Shown: in pieces, positions 1-12,000 of the stretch
Numbering within the stretch: position 1 is the first letter of the stretch
How the letters are laid out: the number at the start of each line of letters is the position of its first letter
Assembly: GCA_008931825.1 (NCBI GenBank)
Contig: QXVZ01017585.1
Coordinates: forward strand, 1-33,599
DNA from: Phallusia fumigata
Lineage: Eukaryota > Chordata > Ascidiacea > Phlebobranchia > Ascidiidae
Direction: 5' to 3'
Length of the DNA stretch: 33,599 nucleotides
Notes under the pieces: generated by a model
The model's database searches: none
What the model was told of the DNA's origin: nothing
What the model saw: only the letters and a program-made list of their open reading frames with translations
Program-made: the position numbers and the translations under genes

Positions 1-3000
1 AAAATGGACCAGAGTTACTGACGCATCCGAAATTGGCTATTTTCATCTTTACAAACAGTAGGCTTATTATTTATCATGCAAGATTTTATGCTACATCTTA
101 TTTTTTAAGTTTTCAGAAAACATATTTATGTTAAAGAAACTGAAAATTTTGATCAAGTTTATTATAATAATAATGACGTGATAGTTGTGGCTGGATTATA
201 AATTAACAATTAATTTACATTATTGCAACTGGTTATTTCATACGTTTTATGACCAATCGACGCCCTGACATCTTTTGTGGCAACCTGATATTTTTCGTTG
301 TCACACAGTTATGCGCCAGATCGAATTCGTGTTTTATTTTGTCACTACAATGAAGAGAAATTTACAATCTCTGTCGGCAGACTCTGTGAAAAGGGTATGT
401 ATTACTTTCTATAACCTGAGAAAGTTGTTGAAAATAAATGATGCGTTTAACTTAGGTTGGCAACATGACTTCAAAATGTACGGGTCGACAAAAGATGGAA
501 ACAATGTTGAGAAGCTTTATCTTTTTTACAAAAAAGACTATTCCACGCGGATCGCCAGGCAAATTCTAAATCAAACGTTAAACACAGATCATTCAATTTT
601 AGCTCCAGGTAAACGATAAAAATAGTTAGAAATACAGCAGAAGCAGTATCACAAGTATGTAATACCATCCATTGATGATACATATACTTTTATCAACAAA
701 GTGGTTGTTATTTTGTAGGTCATGTCTTAAAATTATTATCTTTATCATACGCAGTGGTCAATGTAATCATCGGAGCTCGGTACAATGTAAAAACAAAGAA
801 CTGGCGTTGGAGTGACAGCTCTCGCGCTCTTCTAGCGCTACCGGCCAACCGAACAGGTTGTCAACAAGCAGTGCTACACTACGGAAGTGTCTGGACAAAG
901 AAAAGCGTCTTTTGCAACGCCAGATCAGCCTACTACGTGTGTCAGTTGCGATGTGAGTGATTTTGCTACCACAACCAGTGTCTGTGCGAGACGGACCGAT
1001 GTGGCTGCCTATTAAAAACGTGGTTTACGTTAATAGTTGTTTTGTGCCTGCCCTAAGTTACGCGGAAGTGGTTATCCACTGAACATATTTTTTTATATGA
1101 CTCGATCCTAAGCACTACTGGTAATATTGAAACATAGAAGGGAAAGAGATGCAAACGGAAGAAAAAGTGCTTTTTTTTATGCAGGCAAGATGCTTTGCAC
1201 AGTGGTGCACTTAAGTCGTGGTAAACACAAATGAAGGAAAGGCGATGGCAAGATTTTGTCCGCCTATATTTCAAAAATTGCATTGCCTGATATATTTTAC
1301 ATTTTGTGAATTTTATGTAGTCACCATTAACGCAACATGGACGAAGTGTAACCCCGACAAAACGATAATTAAGTGGAATCGTCTGAAACTTCCAGGAAAC
1401 AAGAGTGCCGTAGTTGAGGTACACGTGTTGTAACTTGTTTAAAAAACCTATCTGGTTCAATTTTAACAAAGTTGTTTTAACTGCCGCAGATCCAAACTGC
1501 AAAAGATGCAAATTCATACAACGCTATCCTCAAACCTTACCTCAAGCTTCAGGCAAACTTGTTGGATATAGCCCCAGAAAAGCAATATAATATCACGGTA
1601 AGCAAAAAAAGTGTTTTCCCGATAAACTGAAGGGTCTCAGACAGACGTTACTATAAAACGCTAAAAAATTAAATGCGGCCAGGGAAATATGCAATAAGGA
1701 GATAAGATTTTGTAAATACTTTACCACAACTCGTTTTTTTATACCCAGGGGTGGTCAAATGTTTTAGCTTAATTTTGCAGGCTAGTTATAAAAGTTTTAA
1801 ATGGATGTATTGGTGGTGTAACTAAACTACATTTAAAACTGCAATAGCTAAAAAATAGCATTTGAAAATACACTTTCTGTAAACACAGTTGTATTGAGAT
1901 CTGATGGGCTTTAGAATATAATTTAGTCAAACGTGTCGCCCGTGGTTCTGAAACCGTAGTTTGTTTTTTAAACAAACAAAAATATAACTTTGAACTTTTA
2001 CCAAAACGACAGGTTTTAAACTTTAAAAAACTTTTCATGTTCAGGCAATTTTGTACGTGGGCACTTGCACTGAAGTAACATCTAACACTATACGGAGAAA
2101 AAAGATCAATCTAAAAACGAAACCCCCGATTGTAATTGCTAGAGTGTCTAAGTTCGGTAATTGTTCATTGGAGGTGCTGAATCACGATACATTACTAGCA
2201 GCATCGATGTCCTATTACAAGGTAAGTTTTATAAATTTGTGCTACAGAACAGCGCTCATCCGCTCGAGTGAACAATTACGAACGCGATTTTGTTGTTTTG
2301 CTTTTTATGCATTTACGGCGTGCCCAAAGGTTTTTGTACCACAAAAGTTTCACATACACCCTACTATCGCACAACTGTCTCTCATAAAAAAGTCTTGGGT
2401 AACTTTTGTGCTGTCGCCGTAACTGGCCTAACCCGGATGTAAGTTACTTCATCTTAGAATTTTGGGTTAAACGACATAATTAGGAATTAGCCAACAAAAA
2501 ATTAGTCAAAGGCCTCGGCTCTCGATTTCTTTAATCAATGCAGAGAATGTTTTTATGTGCAGTGAAAACATGCAAATATAAAACCAAATCTGACTTTCCA
2601 GATACAAGAAATTTCAAGGGAAAAAGTGAACTCAACGGTGGTGCCTTACGTCCCACATCAAAGAATTGCAATGACTGTAGCAGAGACCAGTTTTAACACA
2701 ACTTTCCAGGTGAATATGTTTTACATGGACATCCCTACTCGTCTCTCTGATGTTACCCGTTGCCAACCTCCTAAACTAGAAAACGTGAAATAAAAAGTTT
2801 CGAACAATATATCAGGTATAGTATGATAAGAAAGTCGTTATACCAAACGCCAACAGTTTAAGCGTTTTAGATTGACGGTAAAAGACGCTGTTCCGAATCT
2901 ATAGGTCCAGCAAGCATAATAAGGCAGTGAAAACAAAATTCCTTCCAAAAACACTTTTTTCAGATATCCGCAGTCAACAGCTGTGGTAAAGAAAGTAATG

Positions 3001-4337
3001 TAAATTTAGTGCAAGGAAGTTGTCACCACAAGACGCATACCATAGGCAGCAAAACTCGTAAAGGTACAATTTCTTTTCGTACAAAATACAATTTGTTTTG
3101 CAGTGTCTGAAACTGTTTTGTTACAGAAACGCCGATGTACGTTTATGCAGTGAGCGCTGCCGGTGGATTCGTTCTAATCGTTTTGTTCGTGATTGGGATT
3201 TGCATATTAGTCAGGTAAACAATTATTATTTAACGATAAGTATTTTAACGATAACTTAATTGTCCAAAAAATGTTTTCTCTTTTTTAAAATACCTTGTTT
3301 TAGGAGGAGTAATCAATCAAAACTACCCGTCACAGCTTGTCCAGGTAAAAGCGGAAGTATTACACACGGTCGGGTAGTTTAATAATTGCTTTTTGTTGCA
3401 TAGAAATTGACGGTGATGCCGCAGACAAAAACAGTTTAACAGGTAAGTTTTAGATGACAAATGTGCAATTTTGGCACCCGAAACAATACCCAAAGCAAGT
3501 TCATACGAGAAACTTGCAAATTTGCATTTATTTATTTAGAGCGTTAGCCTTTTGACTTTATTTAAATTTTCCCATTTGCATTGTAAATGTTATCGTTCAT
3601 GCTATGCACGTAGGAAATGATGGCTATGAGACTGTGGACATCAGGCAACCTGAATACATTAACACAGCACCAGTTCAAGGTACATAAAATGATAATACTT
3701 TACACCAGAGCTTACCAAACTTTTGATAGCGACAATCAGGTTAAAACATACATACTGTTATAAGTTCATTTTCCTATATCAGTGTAGTCTAGTCTTTAGG
3801 TACTTAGCATGTAGCCTGCACATCACTCATCTACACAATCAAATGAAAACAATTTGGCGCCTTTATATAGGATATTGAAACTACTAAAGTGGCGAAACAA
3901 ACAAACAAACAAACAAATATTTAGCTGAGTCACAAGCATCAGTCGTTTATTTCTCGCTGTCTGCTTCTATCACGTAATTTAAGTCAAAAAAGTACAACGT
4001 TTGCGTAAATGTAACAGTTAGTGTTAAATTGGCGTATTCGCGAACCCCAAAACTCATGTGCGACCCCCTGCAGAGTCGCGACCTGCAGTTTTGGAAGCCC
4101 TGCTTTACACTATCTTTGTAATTAACAACGGTATAAGCGCACGATCTATTTAATTAGCATAACATATCTAAGGTTTAAAACTAATTTTCTTATAGTAGGA
4201 CGAAGCATAACATTTAAACCCAAGTACCACTTAAAATATAATTTACGACCGCATAACATGACCAATTTTTTGCAGATTATTATCATCATTACGAAGAACC
4301 GATCAAAGTGTCTGTGTACGAAAACGATAAAGTTTGA
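1..4337 (+). CDS. C-type-lectin-like/FN3 transmembrane receptor with tyrosine-rich tail (5' end outside window)
   Basis: Exons, all with AG/GT borders and matching phases: 1-57 (partial), 309-394, 456-608, 755-952, 1321-1418, 1490-1597, 2045-2221, 2602-2709, 2964-3063, 3127-3214, 3304-3344, 3404-3442, 3614-3679 and 4276-4337 with TGA stop. The first four encode a C-type-lectin-like domain with WRWSD, three late cysteines and a final YYVC. The WND calcium motif reads WTK, so calcium/sugar binding is doubtful. The next five exons form two FN3-like domains, each split between exons. Exon 3127-3214 is one membrane helix (VLIVLFVIGICILV). The tail carries DGYETV, PEYINT, YYHHYEEP and SVYENDKV. YIN and YEN fit Grb2-type pYxN docking and YEEP resembles Src-family SH2 ligands, so the tail probably recruits adaptors. 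Exon order and phases match the ectodomain of the convergent phosphatase gene. The ligand is unknown. The exon chain is very likely correct; lectin function is less sure. Confidence 0.85.
3895..3917. repeat. Simple (CAAA)n repeat
   Basis: Short run of AAAC units inside the last long intron of the lectin-like receptor gene. It is a simple-sequence repeat with no visible role. Confidence 0.8.
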
Positions 4338-4391
4338 CTTTTTTATTCATTCGTGACTAATACACATTAATTTGTAAATGCTTTATGTAAC

Positions 4392-4397
4392 AATAAA
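4392..4397 (+). terminator. Polyadenylation signal of the lectin-like receptor
   Basis: AATAAA lies 55 bases after the stop codon of the CTLD/FN3 receptor, a normal distance for a short 3' UTR. Confidence 0.6.
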
Positions 4398-5035
4398 TAT
4401 AACAATACACAAACGGCACTGAAAAAAATCATCGGGCTAAAATTTAAAGCTTTTAATTTAAAAATTTGATGACCGGCAACTTGCAAGAGAGTAGGGTATG
4501 GTATACTATGGTTCGGTACAACGCCGACCATGATACGCCTCTTGTAGGCCTGGCGTACTGTGATTCATATATATATGTGCCGTTATCGTAGGCCTGCATG
4601 AAAGCTTCATTGCATCGAATATGCGCATAGAAAGTGTTGGTTTTATAGATCATAAATTCACATCAAAGTATTTAAGCCAAATGTATGAGGCAAAATTGTG
4701 GAATTACCAATGTACTTGACATAGCGATCCGTCCAAAACGCTTGTAATCATATTCTAGTGTATATGTCGCTTCTGTTTAAATTCGAAAATGAAGGATCAG
4801 TATTTCACATCACAACATGAAAAAACGCACATGGAAAACAATGATGTAACAGCGCCAACATTTTGTTCAGGTGTCCCTGATCACTGTTACAAAGGAAGCA
4901 AAATTAATTCAATATCGGCAATGAAAAAAGTGTTATTTACTTTTAGTCGTTTCTAGACTTCTTACTTTTAAAACAAAAAAGTAACGAGTAACTTAGAGTA
5001 ACGCAAGAACAATTAAAACCCTATTGAGTCGACTT
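4398..5035. other. Convergent intergenic spacer
   Basis: This lies between the 3' ends of the + strand lectin-like receptor and the - strand phosphatase. Only short, unsupported open frames occur here. I see no RNA gene, repeat or conserved block. Confidence 0.6.
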
Positions 5036-6073
5036 TCAGAATGAGTTAGTGTAAGTACGGAATGTTGAGATGAGTTCGAAAGCCACTTGGTAGCAGTACA
5101 CGTACAAATCCTAAAAATAAACAGAAGTCAATTAAAACACCTACAAACCAAATCGGAAATGCATTTCTACGATTTGATGGAAAATTGTGCCATTTATTTC
5201 CGTATTGCCTCAAAACTGCTTTGCTCACCTTGTTATTAAGCATATTCGGTCTGATTTCTTTTAAATCTTTGACAGTTCTGAACACGTCCACCCTTCTTTC
5301 AGTTCTTAAACGTTCAGCAATGTTTACAATTGCAATAAAGGTACCCGTCCGGGTACATCCGTTTCTGCAAAGAGTATGTGTTAATACTAAGTATATTTGA
5401 AGTTGCTTTTTTGTTTACTTGCAACAAGCCAGTATACTATTTTCCTTTCTATTTGATTCGATTGCAAGCGCAAGGTTTATAACTTCTATCATAGTTGTGA
5501 CCGATGGAGGCAATTCATCTATCTTCCAGTTGTTGAACTCGATAAGGGTGAAGGCAGATTTTTTGATTAGAGGCAATCTAGGTTCCTGGACAAAAAGTTT
5601 TGGTATTAACGATGGAAGTTACACACAGTGTGTCAATATAACCACATGTTTGCCTCTTTCTTGCGCATAAACTGTTACAGTTGACACTTGGTTTTTGGCA
5701 AAACTGCCTGGAAGCATAATTAGGGAACTTAGTTTGTAGGCAGCTAAGTTTGCAAAAAAGGTTCACCTACCATGTACCAAATTTCCATGTGGTAGACATT
5801 GTATTCTCCATGGTCTTCTGTATCTTGAACAAGTAACTGTACCTGACCGAACTGAACGATGTGCCCTTCCTGTAGACTCTGGTTTAAATAGAAAAAAAAA
5901 CTTAAGCCAGGTATTAACTTTTAGAAAACGTTTTCGAAACTTGTTACCATGCCTACACTGTCCAGTGATACGACCACCGAGACACCTTCAACGAACGCAA
6001 TCTTCCAAAAATCAACGCTGTTCACTTCTGGGTTTTGTAGCGTTGCGATAAAGTCTTTCGAATATCCTGATAT
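5036..6073 (-). other. Second phosphatase domain (D2), degenerate
   Basis: Exons 6073-5948 (VDFWKIAF), 5878-5771, 5585-5419 (FNNWKIDELPPS), 5364-5229 (NGCTRTGTF) and 5110-5036 (YCYQVAFELI, stop). The normal VHC before the P-loop reads ACC. The loop is CKNGCTR, so Cys-x5-Arg survives, but the WPD loop reads WKI without the catalytic Asp at its usual place. D2 domains of receptor phosphatases are commonly inactive and act in regulation, which is the likely role here. Confidence 0.75.
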
Positions 6074-9000
6074 CTAACAAGTGGAATTCTGCATAAGATT
6101 AGTAATACGCCTAGCTAAAATTCAGACAAAAAAGAAGTACAGCTTTCTTTAATTTTGAATTCGGAAAGAAATGTCTGGTTTACAAACAACCAGTTTTTAA
6201 TCTATTATCTGCACTTTAACTTTGGAAAAATGGATTGGATTTTACCAAGGGCGTAATGCTGGGCCCTTTAAATATTTTTTATGTTTCTGTTTGTAAAAAT
6301 TGAAATCGTCTGTTGCCACATCGTAAAACGCGATTAAACAAGTTGTGTATGCATTTGTTCAAAACTGGATCGATTTACTTACCTTTGCCATTCCAAGATC
6401 CTCATAAATACCTAAACAAATATTACCGTCGTTTAAAAAAGTATCGATGATAGTAGTTAGAGCATTGCAACTGTAATTTTATACCTGAATTTTCAAGTTT
6501 CATTTGAAACCAGGAGATCAACTGATCGAATTCATCAACGGCTACATTAAGTCTACAAAACAAAACAATATTTACCGGCATTAAGTTTAAACTAAGCGGG
6601 TGTTATTTTGTAGTGTTGAGGATCTTCCACTTACAGTTGTTGCTTGCTGAAGCCTAGCAATTCCGTAGCACATCTGTCCGAGTTTGGCAGTAAAATGCGC
6701 TCGGCCAACAATTGGTTGATAAAAACGTAGTCTTTCTGTTTGTAATAAAGAATCGGTTGCTCGCAATTTCGGTACAATCTTGAAGATTTATATTACACCA
6801 CTTACCCAGGTGTGAACTATGCCGGACCGCATGTTTCTCATATTCAACACTGTGTGAAGAACATTAAGTTTTCCATCGACTTTCTCCAGTTGTTCAAATA
6901 GGATGTCCATCGCAATGTAAGTCCCTGTCCGTCCAGCACCAGCACTGCAGACGTTAAAGAAAGTTACACATTAATATGATCAAATATGGGTAAAATAGTA
7001 TAGGTGCGTGTCTGACAAACCTGCAATGGACAACAATTGGATTCTTTTTGTCATGAATGTCCTCCACCATTTCACGCAAATACATCATGTTGGAAGTTGT
7101 TACCGGAACCTCGTGGTCGGGTAAGATTTCGCACTGCAACTGAACCACAGTGCGTTTCTGCGAAAAAAAGCGACAGAAAGTTCGTCGAACTGGCAGGTTA
7201 CTTGGCGCAACTCGTTTTGGCAAACACAAACCGTTTCCTTGTACGTGAGCGTAAATGTTCGTTGGATAATACCCCCGAGTTTGTTTTCTTCCATTGCACG
7301 TATTATGATCTCACCACATATTCTAGTTTGATTTTGATTCGGCCAGTATTTCTCGCACATAACCTTTAAGGAATTGAAGTTTAGTGTCCAAGTAAAATAA
7401 ACGATTACAGCTCTAGCTTATTTGTCATTTATATTTGGGGTTGACGCGGCAATGCAGAAATAACACTAAAATAGCACAAAATGATACACAAAAAATCAAG
7501 ACAAGTTTGCTTACTCGTGGTCTACTATGCAATGCAGTAAGCATAACAATCATCGAAGTGTTTTGGTCCAAAATCATCTGCCAAAAGTCGTTGATTGTGT
7601 TCTTTTTTGGGCCTTGTGTGGCGATAAATTTGTTTCGCCTGTTGCAGCCCTGCTTAGGAATATACATGAGGTAAAAATTGGTCAAAGCAGAGCGAACTGA
7701 TGACTTACGTCTATGTACGAAGCGTTGATGTAATTATTTCCAGTTGCGGTTTGTAATACGACCCTCGCGTGATCGTCTGAGAAGTAATACAGTNTTTTGT
7801 AGCGTTGCGATAAAGTCTTTCGAATATCCTGATATCTAACAAGTGGAATTCTGCATAAGATTAGTAATACGCCTAGCTAAAATTCAGACAAAAAAGAAGT
7901 ACAGCTTTCTTTAATTTTGAATTCGGAAAGAAATGTCTGGTTTACAAACAACCAGTTTTTAATCTATTATCTGCACTTTAACTTTGGAAAAATGGATTGG
8001 ATTTTACCAAGGGCGTAATGCTGGGCCCTTTAAATATTTTTTATGTTTCTGTTTGTAAAAATTGAAATCGTCTGTTGCCACATCGTAAAACGCGATTAAA
8101 CAAGTTGTGTATGCATTTGTTCAAAACTGGATCGATTTACTTACCTTTGCCATTCCAAGATCCTCATAAATACCTAAACAAATATTACCGTCGTTTAAAA
8201 AAGTATCGATGATAGTAGTTAGAGCATTGCAACTGTAATTTTATACCTGAATTTTCAAGTTTCATTTGAAACCAGGAGATCAACTGATCGAATTCATCAA
8301 CGGCTACATTAAGTCTACAAAACAAAACAATATTTACCGGCATTAAGTTTAAACTAAGCGGGTGTTATTTTGTAGTGTTGAGGATCTTCCACTTACAGTT
8401 GTTGCTTGCTGAAGCCTAGCAATTCCGTAGCACATCTGTCCGAGTTTGGCAGTAAAATGCGCTCGGCCAACAATTGGTTGATAAAAACGTAGTCTTTCTG
8501 TTTGTAATAAAGAATCGGTTGCTCGCAATTTCGGTACAATCTTGAAGATTTATATTACACCACTTACCCAGGTGTGAACTATGCCGGACCGCATGTTTCT
8601 CATATTCAACACTGTGTGAAGAACATTAAGTTTTCCATCGACTTTCTCCAGTTGTTCAAATAGGATGTCCATCGCAATGTAAGTCCCTGTCCGTCCAGCA
8701 CCAGCACTGTAGACGTTAAAGAAAGTTACACATTAATATTATCAAATATGGGTAAAATTGTATAGGTGCGTGTCTGACAAACCTGCAATGGACAACAATT
8801 GGATTCTTTTTGTCATGAATGTCCTCCACCATTTCACGCAAATACATCATGTTGGAAGTTGTTACCGGAACCTCGTGGTCGGGTAAGATTTCGCACTGCA
8901 ACTGAACCACAGTGCGTTTCTGCGAAAAAAAGCGACAGAAAGTTCGTCGAACTGGCAGGTTACTTGGCGCAACTCGTTTTGGCAAACACAAACCGTTTCC

Positions 9001-12000
9001 TTGTACGTGAGCGTAAATGTTCGTTGGATAATACCCCCGAGTTTGTTTTCTTCCATTGCACGTATTATGATCTCACCACATATTCTAGTTTGATTTTGGT
9101 TCGGCCAGTATTTCTCGCACATAATCTTTAAGGAATTGAAGTTTAGTGTCCAAGTAAAATAAACGATTACAGCTCTAGCTTATTTGTCATTTATATTTGG
9201 GGTTGACGCGGCAATGCAGAAATAACACTAAAATAGCACAAAATGATACACAAAAAATCAAGACAAGTTTGCTTACTCGTGGTCTACTATGCAATGCAGT
9301 AAGCATAACAATCATCGAAGTGTTTTGGTCCAAAATCATCTGCCAAAAGTCGTTGATTGTGTTCTTTTTTGGGCCTTGTGTGGCGATAAATTTGTTTTGC
9401 CTGTTGCAGCCCTGCTTAGGAAAATACATGAGGTAAAAAAAGCAGAGCGAACTGATGACTTACGTCTATGTACGAAGCGTTGATGTAATTATTTCCAGTT
9501 GCGGTTTGTAATACGACCCTCGCGTGATCGTCTGAGAAGTAATACAGTTGGGTCAGTTGGATGTGTGACGCAGGTGACTTGTTGGAATTAAAACTTACAA
9601 GGAAGTACGTTTCCATGTTGGTTTTTCGACGCGTTGCGTTCCAGCATAGCAACTCTTGTGGTTGCATTATCACACCTTTTGCTTGTATCAAGTTGCTAAA
9701 AACAATTTTAACTGTTTTAAGACTGTACAAAAAGTATAGAAATCAAACACCATATACTTAATAAGTAACAAAACGGATACCTATAAACTAAAACATGGCC
9801 AGTTTGCATTTAATCATTTTAATTCCAGATAAAGTATAATAGTTACACAAAATTTTCCAGATAAGGAGAAAGTCAATAAATATCTCAGATACAAATAGTT
9901 CACCTCAAATTCACGACGGAACCCAGCAAAGTTGTTGGCACATTTAGTAAAATAAATTTGAGCAAGATTTTGTCTATCAGGAGCAGAAGGGTCGGCTGCA
10001 ACGTTTTCGTAAGGGATCAGGTTTATGTACGCATGACTCTGATGACCTGTTGCCAGCCACGAAAATGAGAATTTGTAAGAAACCGAAAACTTGCGTTTAA
10101 ACTTACTTGATATTTAATTTAAATCAAATGCGGAAGGTTTACACAGCGTTCGAAACAAGTGGGTTTAACAGCAAATATGCCAGCTGTCATTGTTACTAGG
10201 TGGTATACGCTGTCTAAACAATTCGCAATATTGATGATGTTGATTCTGGTAAGTATCGATATACAGCTCTAATATACTTACCGCACTCCTTTGTTTTGTG
10301 ATCACAATTTCCTAAAGTTGTAAAAAATTGGTTTGTATGTTAAAAAAATTTTAAATGTATTTTTTTAAATCAAAGCTAACCCATGGGTGTGCCTTGTTGA
10401 GGCGTTTCTGGCCTGGGTTTCCCTGTATCTTTGAACCTATATTAAAACAATTGGTATAACGTGTTCCTTCAGTTATTTTAAACAGAAATACTGCACCATT
10501 TGTAGCAGATAAAGGCAACAAATACAACCAGAAAAACAACCATTCCCCCTCCAACAGATCCACCAATCACGATAAACGGAAAGGTTTTCTTTCCTTTCCC
10601 CAACGACTCTAAACAAAGGGGTGAGGTCGTATCTCGGATTTTATAGTTTTACTGAAAATAATTTTACCTGACATAGTTGAGTCGACGGTGGACCGCGTCA
10701 CTTTCTCTGTTTTTGTGACGTCACGCGCTTTAAGTGCTGCAGGCGCAATTACTTGGGTAGTTGTTGGTCGTTGTATGACGGTGCATAAACCGGCATTAAA
10801 TGAGCCGACGGGTTGTTCACAATAAATTACCGACAACTAAATTATAAAAGTCGCAGCAGCAAAGGTTCAAAATTCACATCAACAAAAATATGATCATTAC
10901 CTGAACTGAGTAAGAATTTGGTTCAAGTCCGTCTAATGAAATACGGCTGAAACCACTCGTAACATTTCTGATTGCAACAGTCGCAATGTTTCCAACACTT
11001 ACTAGTCTTAACTTGAAAGCAAGTTATGATTTTGTTAGATATGATTTTTTTCTNACAACTAAATTATAAAAGTCGCAGCAGCAAAGGTTCAAAATTCACA
11101 TCAACAAAAATATGATCATTACCTGAACTGAGTAAGAATTTGGTTCAAGTCCGTCTAATGAAATACGGCTGAAACCACTCGTAACATTTCTGATTGCAAC
11201 AGTCGCAATGTTTCCAACACTTACTAGTCTTAACTTGAAAGCAAGTTATGATTTTGTTAGATATGATTTTTTTCTGACTTAACTTTTACCGCCTTAATTG
11301 TCAGTTTGCGAAAATTGCTAAAAAAGTGTATAATATTGACAATGTAAAATTTCAAATGTAATAACTTGCAACTTTGCTCAAATGTTTGGATTTATATTCT
11401 GTTGAATATTTACCTGATAACCATTGACTCCTGGTCGATCATTTACGATTGGAATATATAGGGTGCAAGGAGTTTGCATTACACTTACTCCGATCATTGA
11501 TACAGCTGATGAAGTTTTTACTGACGTTTGAGTAACAAAAGATTGGGATTGTGCTAATTGCGTGTAAACCTAAACAAACAAAAATTCGGAACATCAACCA
11601 AGATTAAACACGAACAAAACTATCTAAACTGCAGTCAACATGTTTCCCAAACAACAGTTCAGAAACTAAACTATGCAACAATCTTAATCTATAACAATTC
11701 TGGTAGGCTAATAGTTTTAACCAACTTACATTGAAATGAATGTTACGCTTATATCTCTTGCATACACAAAAAGCATCAAGAATGGTAAAAAACGGTAAAA
11801 AATATTCTCTAATCAACTATAAGAGAGATGGAGAGAGTTATTGGGACTAGATCGTCAGCAAAGAAACCTTGATATGATATGTTGTTTTGTATTTTAAGCC
11901 GGAAAGAGACGTTCCTCCGTGCCCGAACGACGCGNCAAGTTATAATTTTGTTAGATATGATTTTTTTCTTACTTAACTTTTACCGCCTTAATTGTCAGTT

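Noticed and set aside
1053-1517. 154-aa open frame on the - strand
   Set aside because: It overlaps confirmed + strand exons 1321-1418 and 1490-1597, has low-complexity content and no family features. It is a chance antisense frame.
4453-4653. 66-aa - strand frame between convergent genes
   Set aside because: It is short and isolated, with no signal, motif or conservation.
6033-9548. A receptor phosphatase with two tandem D1 domains
   Set aside because: The two blocks are near-identical including introns and meet at an n, so an assembly duplicate is more likely. The genuine second domain (D2) lies at 5036-6073 and is very different.
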